A stretch of DNA of 64,000 bases from an uncultured Bacillota bacterium. GTDB taxonomy: Bacteria; Bacillota_I; Bacilli_A; RFN20; CAG-826. The stretch is taken from NCBI GenBank assembly GCA_949289845.1, contig CASEPN010000001.1:306887-370886 (forward strand), written 5' to 3'. Below, in pieces: positions 60,901-64,000 of this stretch. Numbering within the stretch: position 1 is the stretch's first letter; every line of letters starts with the position of its first letter. The notes under the pieces are model-generated. The model was given only the letters and a program-made list of their open reading frames with translations, was not told where the DNA came from and did not search any database. Both the position numbers and the translations under genes were made by a program.

Positions 60901-61099
60901 CGAAGGGACCGCCTGCTTCGACACGGAAGCACGGGCGGAGGACATCAGGTGCCATGGCCTATGGCGGGCTGAGGAGTGGTCTTCCCTTATCGATAAAGAA
61001 TGCTTCGCCGCTTTCGCGATCGCCTACATGAAGGTGGGTGCCTCGAAGGGGCTATACCCAAGGTCCTTCATCGAGGGCCTGATCGACGACTTTGTTTGA
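57962..61099 (+). CDS. Large exported protein with C-terminal Hint autoprocessing domain
   Basis: 1045 residues. A signal or anchor helix (about 8-32) is followed by a long beta-rich region (about 45-600) with EIAEGATLE-type repeats typical of beta-solenoid or adhesin domains, then an Ig/PKD-like segment (about 600-720) with RYEWDAPEG. A Hint domain starts at Cys826 (SGCLGGDTVIYMADG, then RDIRKGDKALSFD), has the conserved His in LQSHALF (about 899-905) and ends near about 966 (LYDIVTEETLNYFAEGVL). About 80 residues follow, with several Cys/Trp. The intein-type C-terminal Asn is missing, so hedgehog-like cleavage at the Gly-Cys bond is expected, not splicing. The part at 60070-60420 is less GC-rich than its neighbours. 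Confidence 0.8.
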   Translation: MRKRSKIPFLVMSGAALLALSFTAYSTYLLVNGEASSSFPVPKKKERVCYITSDGGATKTYYTDIGKAISVSRSGETIVVLPHVDKDGTYDMVIDGQYASNGKLTIPEGVTLSLPYQVSSDGLDTPVANSKVAAKKTSTHAFRDTTGKLMKSLVEIAEGITLENRGTIEIGGLLGAGGGGETSGATYADYAAISLGKGASLVSYGLINAYGLITEKTEGTAAVVLEPTADLWLPMCWNDFGGGSALTGIYKGIESHDTQCLPLDDFYFENVEPLIRIKGGAEVSSWVNIYITLLQKFDASPFAEYDMKIIGAQGDSSAIVSIPEGSYLESDYSYEKRTYQQAAVDGVTPLPVEGSVPDPRHELDFYGDATFNALAINVEQAAHDAGAGDLYNIGAPIVGIPEVVSTDEGYFPISHVFHISLNPLPGSASARFDGSDTRYKLMSGSSLEIAEGATLEALSLVAYDGTDYLTERNGSVLGTNGAVMAKSGDWKNWVKVPAVAIVNGALSAGTVAGSFETTTTGARLSALSSTNVTMQEPLSVDSNEVTIPVVGITIPRPELASSKPMPLNLKLRESSMSFTDRGAGGYDSFYLPGYEHGFWPDPLVVSCSGGNKTAPGSSGTFSLSATSGFDGMVPVGASLRYEWDAPEGCSVVSSGARGETASLTIPANFFSGSDLSYTISCRAVLSSEEGAISLSGTYDLLSAPVEVKVAYDPANTDPRESEPSWSLGTNWNYDVSDWNSFASSSGVSGELEDYASYAWKHKDNSGVSTNWNVAFSDASSPTPTLSMKRGTANISTDVSASITINIPSKPSFSLATDTVTFRASGCLGGDTVIYMADGERKRLRDIRKGDKALSFDHERGRLVERTVILLIRRHAQVDRLVMEFEDGTRIVALQSHALFDLDKSKYAYISSENGTALVGHRFAALRNGSLVPLRMVSFRAERSAEDLYDIVTEETLNYFAEGVLSITSDLAITQNAFRFREGTACFDTEARAEDIRCHGLWRAEEWSSLIDKECFAAFAIAYMKVGASKGLYPRSFIEGLIDDFV

Positions 61100-61206
61100 T
61101 GCCGTCTCCCAGGATGGGTGAGTACAAGTTCGAGCGGTTTCCCAAGGACTTGGTCAGTATTTTCGCGTTTCAAGGGCACTATTGCGTTCTCCTTCCCTAT
61201 AACTAG
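61099..61206 (+). CDS. Possible 35-residue peptide between Hint and C39 genes
   Basis: The ATG overlaps the stop of the Hint gene (TGATG). A second in-frame ATG at 61114 would give 30 residues. The product is amphipathic with one Cys (ends HYCVLLPYN). The stop is TAG at 61204-61206, just after the next gene's -10 box. It could be a substrate or pheromone-like partner of the peptidase, but there is no double-glycine leader and chance cannot be excluded. Confidence 0.3.
   Translation: MPSPRMGEYKFERFPKDLVSIFAFQGHYCVLLPYN
61198..61203 (+). promoter_or_regulatory. -10 box before the C39 gene (leaderless type)
   Basis: TATAAC, then 6 nt, then ATG at 61210. This gives the peptidase its own predicted leaderless transcript. 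Confidence 0.5.
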
Positions 61207-61209
61207 GTC

Positions 61210-62391
61210 ATGGATGCCACGGTCTACCAGCACGGGGAGGGGGAGTGCGGCTATGCCGCCCTCCGTTCCTTCCTCATCCTCCTGACGGGAAGAGGGGGGT
61301 GGAAGTATCTCCCCCGTCCCAAGGAAGGGCCTCTTGACCTCGAGTGCCTTTCCCGCATGGCCGCGGAGGCCGGGGTGTCCCTCGTCTGGAAGAAGGCTCA
61401 CTACAAGGGCGCTCTCCTCGAGAATCCCCGCCTTCCGCTCCTCCTTCTCCTTGAGGAGGGAAGCCGTGGCCATCTCATCGTCCTCCGGAAGAAGAAAGGG
61501 GACCGTTTCCTCGTGGAAGACCCCGCGAAGGGCAGGTCATGGGTTAGAGGGAAGGACCTGCTTTCCTCCTGGAACCTCGTCTTCGGGGAAGGGGAGCTTC
61601 TCGAGGAAAGGGAACCGCCCAGGAGAAGAAGGCTCCAGGACCCCTTCGAGATGCCGTTGCTCCTGGCGATGCTCACCCTCGAGCTCGCCCTGCTGATGCC
61701 AGGACTTTATTTCCTTCAGGAGGACCCGCGCCTCTTCTACGCGATCCTCTTCCTCTCGCTTTCGCTTTTCGCCCATCTCCTCCGGGAGGGGCTCTCCCAT
61801 TATTTCCTCCTTCGCTTCGACAGGAGGAACCTCCCGCTTCTCAGGAAAGGCTCCCCTCCGGAGGACTTCCTGTTGTACCAGAAGGCCAAGTCCTCCCTGA
61901 CAAGAGGGCCGATGCATCTTCTTTCCTCGATCCTCGTCGCGCTCGTCCTTTATCTATATCTCGCCCTGGATTCCCCGGGCTTCGCCCTTGCCGGAGGGAT
62001 TGTCCTTGTCCTGGAGGGGCTTTATCTTCCCGTCGCCGCCCTTCTCCGGAAAGAGGAAAGGAAGCTCGAGGAAGTAGAGCTCCCTCTTCTCCGGAAGCCC
62101 TATGACCCCGGGCGCGGGAAGAAGGCGTCCGTGATGGCGCACTCCCTCGCCCTTAAGTTCCGCCTCCTCGGGGCCCTTTCCTACGTACCGCTCCTCCCCC
62201 TTTCCTTCCTCTCCCTATGGGGCTATGAGGAAGGGGGATTCCCGCTCCTTGTCTCTTCCTTCCTCTCCCTCTTCCTTCTGGCCCGTTCCTTCCGCCCCGC
62301 GCTCCGCTTTCCCTTCTATAAGGAAGAGAGGAGGCGCCTTCTCGACGCCTTCCACGAGCGCTTCCTCTCCCTTCCTTCCCGGGATTGGTAG
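61210..62391 (+). CDS. C39-type peptidase with membrane domain, no ABC ATPase
   Basis: 393 residues. The N-terminal domain (about 1-125) has the full peptidase C39 layout: Gln7 (oxyanion), Cys13 in GECGYAALRS, His88 in GHLIVL and Asp104 in VEDPAKG. Five or six membrane helices follow (about 150-360). Unlike bacteriocin exporters, the chain ends without Walker motifs, and the next gene is ybeY. C39 domains normally cut after Gly-Gly in secreted leader peptides. Here it lies beside a Hint protein, so it may trim that protein or a partner at the membrane. An ATPase encoded elsewhere could complete a transporter. Confidence 0.75.
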   Translation: MDATVYQHGEGECGYAALRSFLILLTGRGGWKYLPRPKEGPLDLECLSRMAAEAGVSLVWKKAHYKGALLENPRLPLLLLLEEGSRGHLIVLRKKKGDRFLVEDPAKGRSWVRGKDLLSSWNLVFGEGELLEEREPPRRRRLQDPFEMPLLLAMLTLELALLMPGLYFLQEDPRLFYAILFLSLSLFAHLLREGLSHYFLLRFDRRNLPLLRKGSPPEDFLLYQKAKSSLTRGPMHLLSSILVALVLYLYLALDSPGFALAGGIVLVLEGLYLPVAALLRKEERKLEEVELPLLRKPYDPGRGKKASVMAHSLALKFRLLGALSYVPLLPLSFLSLWGYEEGGFPLLVSSFLSLFLLARSFRPALRFPFYKEERRRLLDAFHERFLSLPSRDW

Positions 62392-62394
62392 AAT
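62389..62394 (+). promoter_or_regulatory. -10 box before ybeY
   Basis: TAGAAT, overlapping the stop codon of the C39 gene, then 8 nt and ATG at 62403. A near-leaderless start is predicted. Confidence 0.45.
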
Positions 62395-62402
62395 GTCCTT
62401 GG

Positions 62403-62876
62403 ATGGAAATCGAATTCGCAAGCCCCTTCGGGGAAGAGTACGAGGCCCTCTTGCCCCGCTACAGGAAGATCGCCGAGGAGGCCTTCCGCCTCCTTGGGAC
62501 GCCTTCCGACTACGAGATCGACGTCTCGCTCGTCGACGAGGAAAGGATCCGGGAGATCAACCGCGACTACCGCGGCAAGGACAGCGTCACCGACGTCATC
62601 TCCTTCGCCTTCGACGAAGGGGAGGACCCCGTCTCGGACACCTATCTCCCCGGGGCCGTCCAGATGCTCGGCGAGATCCTCATCTGCCTTCCCCGCGCGA
62701 AGGAGCAGGCCCTTGAGATCGGGAACTCCCTCGGGAGGGAACTCTGCTTCCTCTTCGCCCACGGGCTCCTCCACCTCCTCGGGTTCGACCATATGGAAGA
62801 GGAGGAGGCGAAGGAGATGTTCGCCATGCAGGAGAAGGTCCTCGCGGTCCTAGGAGGTGACTATGGAACCTATTGA
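62403..62876 (+). CDS. ybeY: Endoribonuclease YbeY
   Basis: 157 residues. It is needed for 16S rRNA 3'-end maturation and ribosome quality control. The zinc motif HGLLHLLGFDH (H3xH5xH) is complete near the C-terminus, and NRDYRGKDSVTDVISF is conserved. The ATG at 62403 is preferred to 62385, which lies within the upstream gene and ahead of the -10 box. It overlaps cdd. Confidence 0.95.
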   Translation: MEIEFASPFGEEYEALLPRYRKIAEEAFRLLGTPSDYEIDVSLVDEERIREINRDYRGKDSVTDVISFAFDEGEDPVSDTYLPGAVQMLGEILICLPRAKEQALEIGNSLGRELCFLFAHGLLHLLGFDHMEEEEAKEMFAMQEKVLAVLGGDYGTY

Positions 62877-63261
62877 GCTCATGAAGAAGGCCAGGGAGGC
62901 GCGCTCCCTTTCGCATTCGCCCTATAGCAACTTCGCCGTCGGCGCGGCGCTCCTTTGCAAGGACGGGACGGTGTATTTCGGGGCGAACGTGGAGAACGCC
63001 AGCTACCCCCTCTCCATGTGCGCGGAGAGGAACGCCCTCTACCACGCCCTCATGGAGGGAAGGAGGAAGGAGGAGTTCCTTGCCCTGGCCGTCTGCGCGA
63101 AGGGGCGGCCGGTGAGCCCCTGCGGGGCCTGCCGCCAGGTCCTGACGGAGTTCTTGCCGCCCGAGGCCCCTGTTTATCTCGGAAACCTCGAGCTCGAGAT
63201 CAAGGAGACGACGGTGGGAGACCTCTTGCCCTACGCCTTCGAGGAGAAGGACCTCGGATGA
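62863..63261 (+). CDS. cdd: Cytidine deaminase
   Basis: 132-residue homotetrameric deaminase converting (deoxy)cytidine to (deoxy)uridine. The zinc motifs are CAERNALYHAL (catalytic Glu) and SPCGACRQVLTEF. AGGAGGTG sits just before the ATG at 62863, which is preferred over the GTG at 62857. The ybeY-cdd-era order is conserved; dgkA, usual between ybeY and cdd, is missing. Confidence 0.96.
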   Translation: MEPIELMKKAREARSLSHSPYSNFAVGAALLCKDGTVYFGANVENASYPLSMCAERNALYHALMEGRRKEEFLALAVCAKGRPVSPCGACRQVLTEFLPPEAPVYLGNLELEIKETTVGDLLPYAFEEKDLG

Positions 63262-64000
63262 AGGTCGGCACCGTCGCCCTCCTTGGGCTTCCGAACGCCG
63301 GGAAGAGCACCTATCTCAACGCCGCCCTCTCCAGGAAGGTCGCGATCGTCACCCCCAAGGCCCAGACGACCCGGGAGGACATCCTCGGGGTGTACCGCGA
63401 CTCGAAGTGCGAGATCGCCTTCCTCGACACTCCTGGTCTCCTCGAGGGGAAGAACGCCCTCGAGAAAGGGATGATGAAGGAAAGCCGGCGCTCCCTCTCG
63501 GGCGCGGACGCCGTCTTCTTCCTCGTGGACGTGACCGTCCCGCTCAAGAAGGCCGCGGAGGCCTTCCGGAAGATCCGGACGGACGCCCCCGTCCTCGTCC
63601 TCCTCAACAAGATCGACCTCATGAGAGCGCCCGACATGGAGAGGCTCCGCGAGGAGGCGAGATCCCTCTTCTCTCCCCACGAGACGATGGAGTGTTCCTT
63701 CAAGGAAGGATTCGGGCTCAAGGAAAGCAGGGAGTGGCTCCTTTCGCGCCTCCCGGAAGGGGAGCCCATGTACGGGGAGGACTTCCTGAGCGACCGCACC
63801 CTTTCCTTCGACATCCGCGAGGTCGTCCGCGAGAAGCTCCTCCATTTCCTCCATGACGAGGTGCCCCACCAGGCGGCGGTCCTCCTCGATTCTCTCGAGG
63901 AAGGGGAGCGCTCCTTCCGCGCGAAGGCGCGGATCCTCCTTGAGAAGGAATCCCAGAAAGGGATCGTCGTCGGACGAGGCGGGGAGATGATCGGCAAGAT
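63258..64000 (+). CDS. era: GTPase Era (cut by window end)
   Basis: 247 residues visible. G1 is GLPNAGKST, G3 is LDTPGLL and G4 is NKID. The KH domain begins near the end of the window (GIVVGRGGEMIG). Era binds the 3' end of 16S rRNA and couples 30S assembly to the cell cycle. About 50 residues are missing at the C-terminus. The ATG overlaps the cdd stop. Confidence 0.95.
   Translation, partial: MKVGTVALLGLPNAGKSTYLNAALSRKVAIVTPKAQTTREDILGVYRDSKCEIAFLDTPGLLEGKNALEKGMMKESRRSLSGADAVFFLVDVTVPLKKAAEAFRKIRTDAPVLVLLNKIDLMRAPDMERLREEARSLFSPHETMECSFKEGFGLKESREWLLSRLPEGEPMYGEDFLSDRTLSFDIREVVREKLLHFLHDEVPHQAAVLLDSLEEGERSFRAKARILLEKESQKGIVVGRGGEMIGK

Noticed and set aside
61210-62391. Complete bacteriocin ABC exporter
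   Set aside because: The protein ends after the membrane helices with no Walker A, signature or Walker B motif, and no ATPase gene follows.

Overview
The window reads as a chromosomal segment of a GC-rich (about 60-65% G+C by eye) member of the Bacillota, class Bacilli. It most likely belongs to an uncultured gut lineage near the Erysipelotrichales/RF39 side of the class, but that placement is inference. The backbone follows a gene order familiar from Bacillus subtilis: alaS-ruvX-DUF1292-greA, comEA-comEC-holA-rpsT, lepA-hemW-hrcA-grpE-dnaK-dnaJ-rsmE-mtaB, rpsU, and ybeY-cdd-era. A T-box leader before alaS, a CIRCE-like operator before hrcA, an RNase J2-like protein and many lipoproteins with Ser-rich linkers fit the same placement. 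The code is standard: TGA, TAG and TAA all serve as stops, with many ATGA and TGATG overlaps, and TGG is the tryptophan codon. Genes are tightly packed. No tRNA, rRNA, CRISPR array or insertion sequence was seen.

Layout. 1-2500: the tail of an unidentified reading frame, then pnp and its terminator. 2500-4535: an AT-rich palindromic control region and a two-gene unit of an AAA15-type ATPase and a TOPRIM-like protein, resembling anti-phage pairs. 4545-6070: a lipoprotein gene interrupted by an in-frame amber codon. 6300-8550: phosphodiesterase and RNase J2-like protein. 8600-15060: ftsK, acpS, pullulanase, an SSB-like small protein, plsC. 15100-19410: rsmF on the minus strand; pdp-dtd-mnmA on the plus strand. 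19460-25190: a secreted island of a ComEC-like hydrolase, two endonuclease-I paralogues and a barnase-like RNase lipoprotein, then a GH32 sucrase. 25220-33400: T-box, alaS cluster, greA, comEA/comEC, holA. 33400-41800: rpsT and an AMP-ligase/acyl-carrier fusion on the minus strand, then fmt, a nuclease-helicase fusion, lepA and a membrane protein. 41860-53300: degenerate-Fic protein, hemW, the hrcA heat-shock operon, then a guaD-TM2-rsmE-unknown-mtaB operon. 53400-57280: rpmF, deoC, two glycosyltransferases, a broken lipoprotein gene, rpsU. 57370-62390: a cluster with a 1045-residue exported protein carrying a Hint autoprocessing domain and a C39-type membrane peptidase with no ABC ATPase. 62400-64000: ybeY-cdd-era (era cut by the window end).

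How the genes fit together. The extracellular nucleases and ComEA/ComEC point to breakdown and import of environmental nucleic acid. Pyrimidine-nucleoside phosphorylase, deoxyribose-phosphate aldolase, cytidine deaminase and guanine deaminase would salvage the products. PNPase and RNase J2 handle internal RNA. PlsC, the glycolipid-type glycosyltransferase and AcpS concern membrane lipids.

The strongest system-level signals are four. (1) A recurrent -10 box placed so that the start codon itself should be +1, which predicts widespread leaderless mRNAs. (2) The Hint-domain/C39 cluster inserted where conserved genes usually sit between rpsU and ybeY. (3) The nuclease island. (4) The ATPase/TOPRIM pair behind an AT-rich operator-like region.
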